Counted from the stretch's first letter, positions 19,636 to 29,642 are shown. The stretch is DNA of 49,262 bases from Rhizaria sp. SCN 62-66 (GCA_001724265.1 MEDY01000216.1:1-49262), one strand, 5' to 3'. Program-made: numbers and translations. Notes: generated by a model from the sequence alone, not told the origin.

Positions 19636-22600
19636 TTACGCGGTGGGCACAAGTTCAGCGCCCTCAACGAGCTGGAACGGCAGCGGCTTGACTTCCGCGC
19701 CGCCCTCTCCGGCCGCGGCGGCGCGCGCCTGCTGGATGACGGCCACGACCTCGGCGCGCTTGGGCGTCAGCACGACGAGCCTCTTCTGCTGCGCCGCGCC
19801 GGGCGCACCGTGGAAGACGACAAGCGTGTGCGTGGACGCGCGCGCGAGTCCCAGGGCGGTGACGTGCTTGAGCGGGACGCGCTCCAGCACGCGCACGGCG
19901 TCGGCGTTGGCGCCCGCCGCGGCCGCGTCCTCGGGGCCCGAGACGAGGAGTGCGGCGTCCGTCACGGCCAGCACGCGCAGCTCGCCGGCGGGCGCCGCGA
20001 CGTCCTTGTGCGTCACCAGGTCAGAATACACGACGCTGCTGCCGGGCGCCTCGGCGGCCGCGGTGGCTGCAGCGCGCCAGTGCGCGTCAGAGCGCAGCGA
20101 CATGGAGTCGAGCGCGGCGGGTAGCGCGGCGGGCGCCGAGAGTCCGATGCCGCGCGAGGCCGCGAAGGCCGCGCTGGCGGGACCCGTGCGCAGCGTCGTC
20201 ATGTACTTGGGCGGGATGTACCCGCCGCTCGAGGCGGCCTGCGGGGCAGCGGCGGGTGTCGCGGCCGGGGCAGGGGCGGCGGCGACGGGCTCGGGGCGGG
20301 AGAAGAGAGCGACGCCGCGGGATCCCGGCTCAAAACCACCGTTGTTTGCAGCAGGGGGAGTGTCCGGGCGCGGCTCGACCACCGCGCCCGACTGCGGCTG
20401 GTACTGTGGCCACATGCTCTGCTGCTGCGGAGGCTGCTGCTGCTGCGGGGGCAGGAGCGAAGGCAGCTGCTGCCCGAGCTGGCCCAGCCCGGCCATCTGC
20501 TGCTGCGTATGCGCCAGCAGCTGCGGCGGGACGACCATCCCGCCCATCGCGCCCATGCTGCCCATAGCGCCCAGGCCGCCCATCGCGCCCATCGCGCCGG
20601 AGCGCGAGAGCAGCGCGGTCAGCAGCAGCGTCTGCGTCTGCATCTGCGCCATCACTGACGACAGCGACGACGCCAGCCCCACCGCGACCGCCACCGTCGG
20701 CTCCTGCGCCGCCGCCGCCGCAGCCGCAGCGGCCGGGGCGGGCGCGGCGCTGCCGGTCGCGTCGTCGAGCGCAAGCGCGGGCGCAGAGCTCCCCGGCGCG
20801 CCGGCGGCAGCGGCGAGGCTGCGGCGCTGCGCGTCGAGCTCGGCGCGCTCCTTGTCCATCTCGCGCTGCTGCTGCTGCAGCGAGATGTAGGTCGACAGCA
20901 GCGTCTGTTGACTCAGCACCGTCTGCTGCAGCGCCGCCAGCGCCGCGCTCGTGTCCACGGCAGGGGCCGCGGCGGCGGCGGCGGCGGGGGCGGCGGCGGG
21001 GGCGGCGCGGGTAAGCGCGACGCCGCGAGAGGCCGAGCCGAAGCCGCCGTCCTCGTCACCCTCTTGCGCCTGCGCCTGCTGCGAGTAGCTGGGGCGGCGG
21101 TAGCTGCTGGCGAAGCCCTGCTGCGCGCCGCCGCCGCCGGCCGCCGCGGATGCCGAGGCGCGGCCCGCGAGCGCGCTGCGCTGCCGCTGCCGCTCCGCGC
21201 GCAATGCCGCACGCTCGCCGCTGGCCGCGTTGGCAGTGGCGCCGGCGCCCCAGGTGCCCGCGAGCTGTCGCGGCGGCGCGATGGCCGCGCCCGCGGGCCG
21301 CCACGCCTTGCCCTGCGCGTCGCCCGCACTGCCGCCGGCGACGACCGAAGAGTTGCTCCCACCGCCGTTAGCAAGCGAGCGCGCCAGCGACACGCCGCGG
21401 GTCGTGCTGCCGCTGTCCGCGCCCGCGGCGGTGGCGGACAGGGGCCGGCGCGAGGGCGTGGCCGCGGCCGCAGTGGGGCCAGGCGTGGGCCGTGCGCTCG
21501 CGGGCCGCGCGCGCCCCGTCGCCGCGCCTGTCCCCGAGGCCGCGGCGGGCACGGGCTGGCCGGCGAGCCCAGGGGCCGCGTGCGCCGCGGCCGTGCGCGC
21601 GAGGTCGTCGTTGAGCACACCCGCGTTGCCCTCGAAGGCCTGTAGCCGCGCCTCGCGCTCCTTGAGCAGCGCGCCGGCCTGTGCGCGCGCCTGCCCCGTC
21701 GCCGCCGCGGCGCGCGCACGCTGCTGTGCCTGCTCTTTGAGTGCGGGGGCGTTAGCGCGGCACCAGCGCTCGAGCTCGCTGAGCGCGGCGAGCTGCGCGG
21801 CGACGCGGTCGATGTCCCCCGCGATCCACGACGGGTATTGCACCGCGCCCGCGGAGCCGCCGCGCGCGTCCGCGCTGGGCTCGAGCACGAGCGCGTCGAG
21901 GGCGCCTAGCAGCCGCGTGACCGTGGCGACAGCGGCGCCCGCGACGGAGCCTGCGGCGGCCTCGGCGGGCGTGGGCGCCGTTGCGGCCGTCGCGGCGGCG
22001 GCGGCGTCGCGCGCGGCGTGTGTGAGCACCGCGTGGATGCGCTGTACGAGCGAGAAGGCCGTGCGCAGCGTCTCCGCCACCGCGGGCTGCGTCACGTCGA
22101 GCGTCTCGCCCACCGGCGCCACCACAGCGGGCCGCGGCAGCGTCGGCAGCGTGTCGGCCAGCGACGCCGCGCTCGCGGTGGCCACGGTCGAGCTGGCGCC
22201 GCTGGGGGCGCGGCGGGCGGCGGCGGCAAGCGCGAGCGCGTTGGCGGCCGCCTGTGACGACGAAGCCGCCGACGCGGCCGCGGGCTGAAACGGCTTCGCA
22301 GCCGGGCTTGAGCTCGAGCCGGCGCTGGAGCTGGGCTGGCGGGCGACGCTGGGCGCCGATGCCGCCGCCGCAGTCGCAGCGACGCGGGGGGTGGCCGCGC
22401 CGGCGCTGCCGCCCGCGGTGACGCTGGCGCCTGCGTAGCTAGCCCCGGCCGGCGCGGCGGCGTGCTGGGCGGGCTTGCGCGGCTGCGGGTTGGTGCGCAC
22501 GTGGTCGGCGGGGCAATAGGGTGCAAACACGGGGTCGCCTGCCGCGCGCTTGGCCAGCGGCTCGTTCGCGGGGGCGCGCGCCGTGATATCCTTGCCGTGC

Positions 22601-25368
22601 GCGCACGCCGCGTCGACGTCCAGGTCACCCGTAACGGTGAGCGCGCGCGTGCACGAGCCTACCGTCGGCACCAGCGGCAGCGGGCCCGTCTGCGTGCCGC
22701 TCGCGCTCGCGCTCATTCGCGCAAAGGCACCCGGGGCCGACGCGGCGGCGGTCGGCGCGGCCGAGACTAGGGTGCGCGCAGAGGTCGGCGCGGCGGCCAC
22801 AAGCGCGGCGCTCTTGGCCGAGCTGGTGTTGGTCGGCGAGCCCGGGGTGGCGCTGACGCTCGTGGTCATGGCGCGCGCGCTAAGCCGCTGCGGCAGCGGC
22901 GCCGGCTCGGCCGAGTCCCACACGCTCGCCTTGCCTGTGCCCGCGCTACTCGCGGTGCCCGCGCTGTTCGCGCTGCGCGCGCTGTTAAACTTGGGTGCGG
23001 CGGGCGCGGACGCGGAGAAGCTGTCGTCGCCGTAGTCGCCGTCATCGTCGACCGCGCTTGCGCCGCTCTTGAGCATCGGCACCGCCGCGGCGGCAGCGTT
23101 CGCGCCAGAGGGAGTAGCGGGGGTCGCGGCGTAGAAGCGCGGCTGCACCGGGACCTCCTTCTCCGTCGCCGGGCGCAGCCGCACGACGCTGCCCGCGCTC
23201 ACGGCGGCCGCGGTCACGCCGCGACTGGCACTCGCGGCGTCCTCGCCGTCCACGGCGGCGCTCGCGGCGGCCTTGGGCACGCCCTGCGCGGGGTCGTACG
23301 ACGGCGCCTGCGCCAGCGCCACCTCAGCCGCTGCGGCGCCCACGTACACGCCGCGCGAGGCCGCAGTGGCCGCGGGGGCGGCGACGGGCGCGATGTCCAG
23401 GTCGCCCGAGACCGAGTCGAGCGCGGCGTGCGCGGCCAGCCCGCGGGCGGGGCGCGGGGCCGCCGCGCGGCGCGCCGCCATCGACGCCGCCGAGCGCGGG
23501 GCCGCCGCGGCGTGCCACGGGGCACTCGCCACGGCGGGGACAGAAGATGGAGCTGAGGCTGGAGCGACGAGAGCCGCAGTGAAGGCGGCAGGAGTCTTGG
23601 TGGCGGTAACTGAGGTCGGCGCCGCGGTGGGCAGCGTGGTGGAGGAGGCGCGGCCGGAGAGCGGGCGGGGGTCGTCGTAGCTGCTTGCAGCAGTGGCCAC
23701 GCTCGCGGCGGGCTTCGCGGGTGCCGGTGCACTTGCGCTCGAGGTGGGACTCGAGGGGAACACACTCGCAAACGCGTTCGCGCTCGTGGCGGCCTTCGGT
23801 GCTGCTGTAGCCGTCGTGGCAGCCGCAGTGGTTGTGGCCGTGGCAGTGGCGGGGCGGGCGACGGGCGCCGCGGGCTCGGTGCTGCAGTCGCAGAGCGCGC
23901 GCACGGCCTCGCCGCGGCCGCGCGCCGGCACCCGTGCCCCCGCCGCGGCCCGGAGTGGCGCGGCGCCGGGGCCCGCAGTGTGGTAGGCGTCGGCCGTCAG
24001 CGTGGGCGGCGCCGAGGAGGCCGGCAGCGCGGTCCCATGCGGCGCGCGGCCCTCCACGTCCACGTTGCCGTCTGCGCGCGCGTCCAGCGCGGGGAAGGTC
24101 TGCGAGCTGGGCCGACGGCAGCGGAGCGCGCGGGAGCCGGGCGGGATGCCGGAGCCGGCGGCCGTCGTCGCCGAGGCGGAGCCGCTGCTCGAGAGCGGCT
24201 TCGGGACTGCGGCGGCGGGGGCTGCAGACACGGCTGAAGCGGCAGACACGGCGGGGCTCGGGGATCGCGCGGTGCTAAGCCCGCCAAAGTTCGTGCTTGA
24301 GCTGGAGCTGCTAGCACTGGGTGGAAACGCAACAATGGCAGCGGCGGCAGAGGTGGGAGCTGTGGGAGCGCTCACAGCCGGCTGCAGCTGCGCGGGTAGC
24401 GCGGCAACGACGCCAGTAAGGTGCGTGGCGTTCTGCGCGTAGAGCGCGGAGCCTGGCGCGGGCGGCAGCGCGCAGGCCGCGGCGGTGGACGTGGCCGGCA
24501 GCGCGGTGCCGGTGCAGTCGTGGGCGTGCGCGGGGGCTGGCCGCACGTCCACGGCCACGTCGCCGCCCGCGGGCGCGGACTCGGTTGCGGTCAGGCGGGG
24601 CCGCGAGGACGCCGCCGAGAGCGCTGTGCGCGGGCGCAGGACCGTCTGGGGGGCCTCGTAGACCGAGGGCATCGTCGCCGCGAGCGAAGCAGACGCAGAC
24701 GCAGAGGCAGAGGACGCAGGGGCAGAGGTGGTCGCAGTGGGACGCGCTGGAACGATGGAGACGCCGCGGGAGGAGGACACGAGCGGGGCGACCATGTCGG
24801 GGGTGACAAGTGCGGTGGCCGACGCGGGGGCCGTCGCGGGCACGGACGGGGCTGACGGGGCTGGAGCAGGGGCGAAGGCAGCGATCGAGGCCGAGGGGGC
24901 GAGCGCGGCGGCAGAGGGCGAGGGCGACAGCACCGGCGACGGCGTCATCGCGGGGGTCCCGATCGAGAAAGACCCCGCGCCCGTCGCGGCGGACGCGGAG
25001 GCCGACGCGGCGGAGGGAGCCAGCGAGCGCCGGCCAGCGGTCGGAGCAGCGGGGGCGCCCGTCGCGGCAGCACTGCTCGAGGACGAGGCGGCGACTGAGG
25101 GGGACGGACGGGCACTCAGCCGCGCGGACAGCGCCGAAGCGTCGAAGTCATCTTCGTAGGCCTCGCTGATGTCGATGGCGCTTGTGTTGGCGTTTGCGGC
25201 GGCAGCGGCAGCGGGGCTGGGGCCGAGTGCAACAGCGCCCCCAGGAGGAGGCGGCAGCGGCAGCGAAGAACTGCCGGTGGGCGCGGGGGCAGCGGACAAG
25301 GAAGGCTTCTTAGTGTTGGAAAGAATCTCATCTAGGTCAAGTGACATGTCGTCGTCGGTGAGCGACAT
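19636..25368 (-). CDS. large low-complexity protein with C-terminal myosin-TH1-like domain
   Basis: One exon, 1,910 residues, ending TAA. I start it at ATG 25368 (MSLTDDDMSLDLDEILSN); the frame stays open to 25464 but without another ATG. Most of the protein is Ala/Ser/Pro disorder. Acidic islands such as AIDISEAYEDDFD (near 60) and DDDGDYGDDSF (near 770) and one Gln-rich helix (about 1490-1520) break it up. The C-terminal 130 residues look folded: VVYSDLVTHKDVA, ELRVLAVTDAALLV, ERVPLKHVTALGLA, HTLVVFHG and RLVVLTPKRAEVVAVIQQA. That order matches the TH1 domain of class I myosins (F-S-D, LLTDKALY, RRIPLxxI, lipid-binding PH-like fold), but no motor is present. Seven copies of an [ST]RG[VI] motif and three degenerate blocks of about 45 residues are scattered through it. 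Membrane or cilium association is an inference from the TH1 resemblance. Confidence 0.75.
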   Translation of the reverse strand: MSLTDDDMSLDLDEILSNTKKPSLSAAPAPTGSSSLPLPPPPGGAVALGPSPAAAAAANANTSAIDISEAYEDDFDASALSARLSARPSPSVAASSSSSAAATGAPAAPTAGRRSLAPSAASASASAATGAGSFSIGTPAMTPSPVLSPSPSAAALAPSASIAAFAPAPAPSAPSVPATAPASATALVTPDMVAPLVSSSRGVSIVPARPTATTSAPASSASASASASLAATMPSVYEAPQTVLRPRTALSAASSRPRLTATESAPAGGDVAVDVRPAPAHAHDCTGTALPATSTAAACALPPAPGSALYAQNATHLTGVVAALPAQLQPAVSAPTAPTSAAAAIVAFPPSASSSSSSTNFGGLSTARSPSPAVSAASAVSAAPAAAVPKPLSSSGSASATTAAGSGIPPGSRALRCRRPSSQTFPALDARADGNVDVEGRAPHGTALPASSAPPTLTADAYHTAGPGAAPLRAAAGARVPARGRGEAVRALCDCSTEPAAPVARPATATATTTAAATTATAAPKAATSANAFASVFPSSPTSSASAPAPAKPAASVATAASSYDDPRPLSGRASSTTLPTAAPTSVTATKTPAAFTAALVAPASAPSSVPAVASAPWHAAAAPRSAASMAARRAAAPRPARGLAAHAALDSVSGDLDIAPVAAPAATAASRGVYVGAAAAEVALAQAPSYDPAQGVPKAAASAAVDGEDAASASRGVTAAAVSAGSVVRLRPATEKEVPVQPRFYAATPATPSGANAAAAAVPMLKSGASAVDDDGDYGDDSFSASAPAAPKFNSARSANSAGTASSAGTGKASVWDSAEPAPLPQRLSARAMTTSVSATPGSPTNTSSAKSAALVAAAPTSARTLVSAAPTAAASAPGAFARMSASASGTQTGPLPLVPTVGSCTRALTVTGDLDVDAACAHGKDITARAPANEPLAKRAAGDPVFAPYCPADHVRTNPQPRKPAQHAAAPAGASYAGASVTAGGSAGAATPRVAATAAAASAPSVARQPSSSAGSSSSPAAKPFQPAAASAASSSQAAANALALAAAARRAPSGASSTVATASAASLADTLPTLPRPAVVAPVGETLDVTQPAVAETLRTAFSLVQRIHAVLTHAARDAAAAATAATAPTPAEAAAGSVAGAAVATVTRLLGALDALVLEPSADARGGSAGAVQYPSWIAGDIDRVAAQLAALSELERWCRANAPALKEQAQQRARAAAATGQARAQAGALLKEREARLQAFEGNAGVLNDDLARTAAAHAAPGLAGQPVPAAASGTGAATGRARPASARPTPGPTAAAATPSRRPLSATAAGADSGSTTRGVSLARSLANGGGSNSSVVAGGSAGDAQGKAWRPAGAAIAPPRQLAGTWGAGATANAASGERAALRAERQRQRSALAGRASASAAAGGGGAQQGFASSYRRPSYSQQAQAQEGDEDGGFGSASRGVALTRAAPAAAPAAAAAAAPAVDTSAALAALQQTVLSQQTLLSTYISLQQQQREMDKERAELDAQRRSLAAAAGAPGSSAPALALDDATGSAAPAPAAAAAAAAAQEPTVAVAVGLASSLSSVMAQMQTQTLLLTALLSRSGAMGAMGGLGAMGSMGAMGGMVVPPQLLAHTQQQMAGLGQLGQQLPSLLPPQQQQPPQQQSMWPQYQPQSGAVVEPRPDTPPAANNGGFEPGSRGVALFSRPEPVAAAPAPAATPAAAPQAASSGGYIPPKYMTTLRTGPASAAFAASRGIGLSAPAALPAALDSMSLRSDAHWRAAATAAAEAPGSSVVYSDLVTHKDVAAPAGELRVLAVTDAALLVSGPEDAAAAGANADAVRVLERVPLKHVTALGLARASTHTLVVFHGAPGAAQQKRLVVLTPKRAEVVAVIQQARAAAAGEGGAEVKPLPFQLVEGAELVPTA

Positions 25369-25853
25369 GTGGCGCGGGAAACGGCCGAACAGGCAATGGA
25401 ACGAAGGGAGTGGAGTGCTGAAGTGTGTGGGGGAAAAGACGTCTGCAAAAAGAATCGGAAACACATTTGGATTGAGGTGTGAAGATTTATAACTTAGTGT
25501 TTGGAAATATCAACAAACGCAACTGTTCGTACACCCAGATAAATTTCGAAATGTCGATACATGTACTTCGCAATACTCGTGTTTAGTCTGCTCGGGTAAC
25601 AGCTCGTTTAAACCAACCGCAAGCAAGAGCTGGTCCGATATAGCCGTTAGTGCTACGAAGAAGCGGTGTTCGCTCAGCGTTTCACGTGGTGATACCGTAA
25701 TTATACAGTAAATTCGTAAAATATCTACTCTATCGTGTGTAGCGTGACTTCTTATAGTTGTTATTCAAATTGTATTTCTTCAAAACTTGTTATTTGTTCC
25801 TTCAACCCGTACCGCGGTTCCAGCTCTTCGACCACTAGAACTGACGACCCGCC
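25369..25853. promoter_or_regulatory. divergent promoter gap between the TH1-like gene and coiled-coil gene 2
   Basis: 485 bp, AT-rich, between opposed start codons. Minus-strand TTTTTGCAG near 25451 could be the acceptor of a 5' UTR intron, but no GTNCGY donor was found for it. Nothing else recognised. Confidence 0.4.
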
Positions 25854-28800
25854 ATGAGCGACACCGAGCCCACCACGCTCACCGGCGCACCTATCCACGT
25901 GCAGCCGCGTCTGCTCGACACAAGCGGTCACACTGTAACCGCTGAGCCGCATTACATTGCAGCTGGGACCCTTCCCGTTGCTCTGTCCCGCGCCGCATCA
26001 GCTTCCCCGGCTATGTCCGCTTCCTCCTCTGCCGCGCCTGTCGCCGTCCCCGCTGTCGAGCCCGGTCCAGGCTGCGCGACCGGCTTTGGCACCGCTAGCC
26101 TGCATGGCCACACCCCCGCTGCGCACTCACGCACGCCGTCCTCGCTGCCGCCCTCGCCCGTGCCGCACGTGTCGCACTTCACGGGCGACGCCAATGCGAA
26201 CAACACCGCGCACCAGCAGCAGCAGCAGCAGCCCCAACAGCAGCATCCGTTCTCGCCCTCGCCGGCTGCGCTGCCCATGCCGCCTGTTGCGCCGGGCGCT
26301 GTTGTGACCGACAGCATGCGCTACATGAACGACTCCGACGCGTTTGAGTCCGAAAACGGCCACGCAAACGACAACAACAACGACAACGACCAGTGCAATG
26401 ACGAGCCTGAGCACGAGCACAAGTCCCCCAGTCTTCTTCCCGCTGCCACCAACACGAGCGTGAACGTCAGCGCTAAGCCCTCTGTCTCAGCTTCAGCCTC
26501 AGCCTCAGCCGCCGACTCAACCTACAGCCCCCCCTACTCAAAGCAGTCGCAGTTGCAGCCGCAGCAACAGCACTCGGTGCCGCCGTCGCGGGGCTACTCC
26601 TTCACGGCGTCCCCGGGCCCGTCGATCCCCGCGGCTGCGGCGAACGCGTCACTGGGCGCGCTGGAGCGGCGGCTGGCGCAGGAGGCGGCCCGCAGCGAGC
26701 GGCTGCACGCGCAGCTGCTGACCGCCACGGCCGAGGCCGACGCCGCGCGCCGCGACGCCTCCGCGGCGGCGTACCAGCGCGACGCGGCCGCGGCCGAGCT
26801 CAAGGCCACGCGCGAACGCTACGGCGAGGCGCGCGCGAAGCTCACCGCGGTGGAGACCAAGTTTGCGACCAATACGGGCGGCCCGCTGATGGCCGCTCAC
26901 AAGCAGATCGGGCTCCTCAAGCAGCAGGCCGCTGACTTGGAGCTGGAGCTAGCCGAGCAACGCGCCGCGCGCGCACAGGAGGCTACGGCGGCGGCGGAGC
27001 AACGCGCGTACGTGGACGTGCTGAAGCGCGCGCTCGCGGTGCGCGCAGCCGAGGTGGCGGCGGCGCTGGGGCAGGCGCCCGTAGACGCGCAGGCCGCGCT
27101 GGTGCTGGGCGGCGTCAGCTGCAAGACGCTCATGCACGTCGCGGGCGTCGCACGGCAGGGCGCGCTGCAGGAGGACCTGCGCGCCGTCACAGAGCGCGCC
27201 GTTGAGCTGCAGTCGCGGCTGGAGCGCTGCGTCGCCGAGGGCCAGACCGCGCTGGCGGGCGCGCTCGCGCAGGCCGAGGCGGAGCGGCAGCGCGCGGCCG
27301 ACGCGGCGGCGGCGCGGCTGGCCGACGTTCAGGCGCGGCTGCGCGGCATTGCCGACGGGCTGGCGGCCGAGCTGACGGCGGAGCGCGAGGCGCGCGCGGC
27401 CGAGGCGGCAGCGGCGGCGGAGGAGACGGCGCGGCTCGCGCAGCAGGTGCGCACCCGCACCGTGGAGATCGAGTCGCTGCTCACGGTCATCGACGACTGG
27501 CGCGGCAAAGAGGCCGCGGGTCGCGAGCGCGAGGCGGCGGCTGCGACAGAGGCGGCGCAGCAGCAGCAGCGGTGGGACAGCCAGGAGCTCGCGTGGCGCC
27601 AGGCGCTCGACGCCGCCAACGCGCGCATCACCGAGGTTACCGAGGCCTACAACACGGTCGCGCCCGCGGCAGGAGAAGCGCCACAGCTGCGCTCGCTGCT
27701 CGCAGGCGCCACAGCGCGCGCCACGACGGTCGAGGCCGCGCTGACCGAGGCGGCCCGCCAGCGCGCGCGCCTGTGCCGGCGCATCGCGGCGCAGCGGGCC
27801 GCGCTGGCTGCGGCTGGGGACGTGCTGGCGGCGCACGCCGCAGCCGCGCCCAGCGTGCACGCGGCCGTCTCCGCGCTTGTCCACAGCGGCGGCCACGGCG
27901 GCGTGCGCGCGAGCACTGGCGCGACGTCGGAGCTCAGCGACGCCGCGGGCAAGGTCGCCGCCGAGGCCGCAGCGTTAGTGCGCGCGCGCGCTGCGTTTGC
28001 GACTGCGGCCGAGAGCCTCACGGCTGAGTTCTGCGGCAAGGCTGACGGCAACGACAGCTGTGCCGATGCTGACTGCGACGATGGCGACAACACTTTCTCG
28101 CAAGAGCGCGCAGCCATCGCGTCCGCGATTGCGGCTGCCACGGCATTGGCCCCTGTGGCCGCGACCGAGGCTGCCGCAGCGCGCCGCGCCTTATCTGAGG
28201 CCTCCGCGGCTGCGGCCGAGTCCGCCGCGCTGGCCGACCGCCACGCCGCGGCCGCCGCGCGCGAGACGCGGGCCGCGGCCGAGGCGGTCACGCAGCGCGA
28301 CGCCGCGCGGCGCGACGCGGAGGCCGCGCGCAGGGACGCCGACGCGGCGTACAACGCACGCGGCGATGCGGAGCGCGAGGTGGCCGCGCTGGCGGGCGAG
28401 TTTGAAGCGATCAAGCGCGAGGCCGCGGCGCGCGCCGGTGCGGAGCGCGAACTGCGCGAGAGCGAGCTGCGCGACCGCGAGCAGCAACAGCGCGACCGTG
28501 AGCGCGACCGTGAGCGCGACCGCGAGCGCGAGCTGAAGGACCGTGAGGAGCGCGAGCGTGACGAGAAGGAGAGCGCGCGCCGCGTCTCGCTTGCCTCGGC
28601 CGCTGCCGCGGAGGAGCAGGCGCAGACGTGGCGCGCGCGCGCGCGCGAGGCCGAGGCCGCCGCGGCCTCCGTGGCCGACGCCGCTGCGGCCGCGGCCGAG
28701 GAGGAGCGCCGCCAGGCCGCGCGGCGCGAGGGGGCGCTGCGGCGCCGCGCCGAGGCCGCCGAGCGCAGGCAGGCTGAAGCCGACGCCGAGGTGGAGCGCG

Positions 28801-29366
28801 CCAGGGCCGAGGCCGCGAACGCGAAGAAAGAGCTCAAGCGCACTGTGACTCTGACGACCAACGCGAACAGCAGCAACAGCAGCCGTTACGATGATGGCAC
28901 GTTTGAGCCCAGGACTGCGGCAGCTGCCGCTGCTGCTGCCGCTGCGGCCGCCGCCGTGGCTGCCGTGACCCCCAAGAAGGGCGCTCGTGGCCTAGGTGAC
29001 AGCAACAACTACGGCAAGGGACATAGTTCTAGCCGTGGCAGCGCAAGTGTGCACTCGAGTGACAGCGATGATAATGAGAACGACTACCGCCGCAGTCGCC
29101 CCGCCCACGGTCACTCTGCCCACAGTCGCGGCGGCGTTGAGTACCAAGTGAGCGGCGAGATCTGCATCTCTCCCCGCAAGTCTGCTCACGGCCACTCTGC
29201 TGCCCAGCGCAGCACCAGCGGACAGGCGCGCAAGCAGCTATTTGACGGCAGCAGCCACGGCAGCTCGCGCCATAGTAGCGGCGCGGGGGCTGAAGTCGGT
29301 GGATTGGACGCGCGCATGAAGCGCATCCAAGAGACATTTGCCCGCCTCAAGGCTGGCCGTCTGTGA
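25854..29366 (+). CDS. long coiled-coil protein 2, unknown function
   Basis: A single-exon gene of 1,170 residues, ATG 25854 to TGA. I do not recognise the family. Residues 1-265 are disordered, rich in Ala/Pro/Ser with Gln and Asn/Asp tracts. From about 267 to 1000 it is almost continuous heptad sequence (RRLAQEAARSERLHAQLL, then AETARLAQQVRTRTVEIESL). The frame has a short Asp-rich break near 745-755 and an RDRE repeat near 880-895. After an Ala run come AHGHSA repeats flanking EYQVSGEICISPRKS, and a conserved-looking terminal helix, LDARMKRIQETFARLKAGRL. The short folded C-terminus after a long rod is typical of centrosomal, ciliary or Golgi tethers, but I cannot choose among them. It is convergent with the signal-peptide gene, and their 3' ends nearly overlap. 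Confidence 0.82.
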   Translation: MSDTEPTTLTGAPIHVQPRLLDTSGHTVTAEPHYIAAGTLPVALSRAASASPAMSASSSAAPVAVPAVEPGPGCATGFGTASLHGHTPAAHSRTPSSLPPSPVPHVSHFTGDANANNTAHQQQQQQPQQQHPFSPSPAALPMPPVAPGAVVTDSMRYMNDSDAFESENGHANDNNNDNDQCNDEPEHEHKSPSLLPAATNTSVNVSAKPSVSASASASAADSTYSPPYSKQSQLQPQQQHSVPPSRGYSFTASPGPSIPAAAANASLGALERRLAQEAARSERLHAQLLTATAEADAARRDASAAAYQRDAAAAELKATRERYGEARAKLTAVETKFATNTGGPLMAAHKQIGLLKQQAADLELELAEQRAARAQEATAAAEQRAYVDVLKRALAVRAAEVAAALGQAPVDAQAALVLGGVSCKTLMHVAGVARQGALQEDLRAVTERAVELQSRLERCVAEGQTALAGALAQAEAERQRAADAAAARLADVQARLRGIADGLAAELTAEREARAAEAAAAAEETARLAQQVRTRTVEIESLLTVIDDWRGKEAAGREREAAAATEAAQQQQRWDSQELAWRQALDAANARITEVTEAYNTVAPAAGEAPQLRSLLAGATARATTVEAALTEAARQRARLCRRIAAQRAALAAAGDVLAAHAAAAPSVHAAVSALVHSGGHGGVRASTGATSELSDAAGKVAAEAAALVRARAAFATAAESLTAEFCGKADGNDSCADADCDDGDNTFSQERAAIASAIAAATALAPVAATEAAAARRALSEASAAAAESAALADRHAAAAARETRAAAEAVTQRDAARRDAEAARRDADAAYNARGDAEREVAALAGEFEAIKREAAARAGAERELRESELRDREQQQRDRERDRERDRERELKDREERERDEKESARRVSLASAAAAEEQAQTWRARAREAEAAAASVADAAAAAAEEERRQAARREGALRRRAEAAERRQAEADAEVERARAEAANAKKELKRTVTLTTNANSSNSSRYDDGTFEPRTAAAAAAAAAAAAAVAAVTPKKGARGLGDSNNYGKGHSSSRGSASVHSSDSDDNENDYRRSRPAHGHSAHSRGGVEYQVSGEICISPRKSAHGHSAAQRSTSGQARKQLFDGSSHGSSRHSSGAGAEVGGLDARMKRIQETFARLKAGRL
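28491..28532. repeat. 12-bp repeat coding Arg-Asp-Arg-Glu
   Basis: Three to four copies of CGCGACCGTGAG, the last diverged to CGCGAGCGCGAG, encoding an RDRERDRERDRE mixed-charge stretch in coiled-coil protein 2. Confidence 0.85.
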
Positions 29367-29550
29367 GACTATTGTGCTGTGACTGGAAAGGACGCTATTG
29401 TAGCGTCCGATCCGTGAAAATGTGAACGGATGGTGCGACTGTAGGCAACGAGAAGACCGTTGTCCGGCACATATGACACACTGCCAAACATAGCAACAGG
29501 AATGTTCAATGAGGCCAAGCAATGATTGAGAGTGTCAATAACAACAAAGA

Positions 29551-29556
29551 AATAAA
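29551..29556 (+). terminator. polyadenylation signal AATAAA
   Basis: AATAAA 185 bp after the TGA of coiled-coil gene 2. Confidence 0.55.
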
Positions 29557-29568
29557 TTGTTTGATTCG

Positions 29569-29574
29569 TTTATT
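29569..29574 (-). terminator. polyadenylation signal AATAAA (minus strand)
   Basis: TTTATT on the plus strand, 69 bp beyond the TAA of the minus-strand signal-peptide gene and only 12 bp from the opposite-strand AATAAA. The two convergent transcripts probably overlap at their 3' ends. Confidence 0.55.
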
Positions 29575-29642
29575 CATCTTGATATCAACGGCGGTGAATT
29601 GTATTTCGAAGTGTCACACAATACGTCACAATCACTGTTTTT

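Noticed and set aside
27647-28876. A 409-codon minus-strand frame opposite coiled-coil gene 2, and similar frames at 44161-46278 and 46701-47919
   Set aside because: Ser/Ala/Arg shadows of the opposite-strand genes, with no motif or start context.
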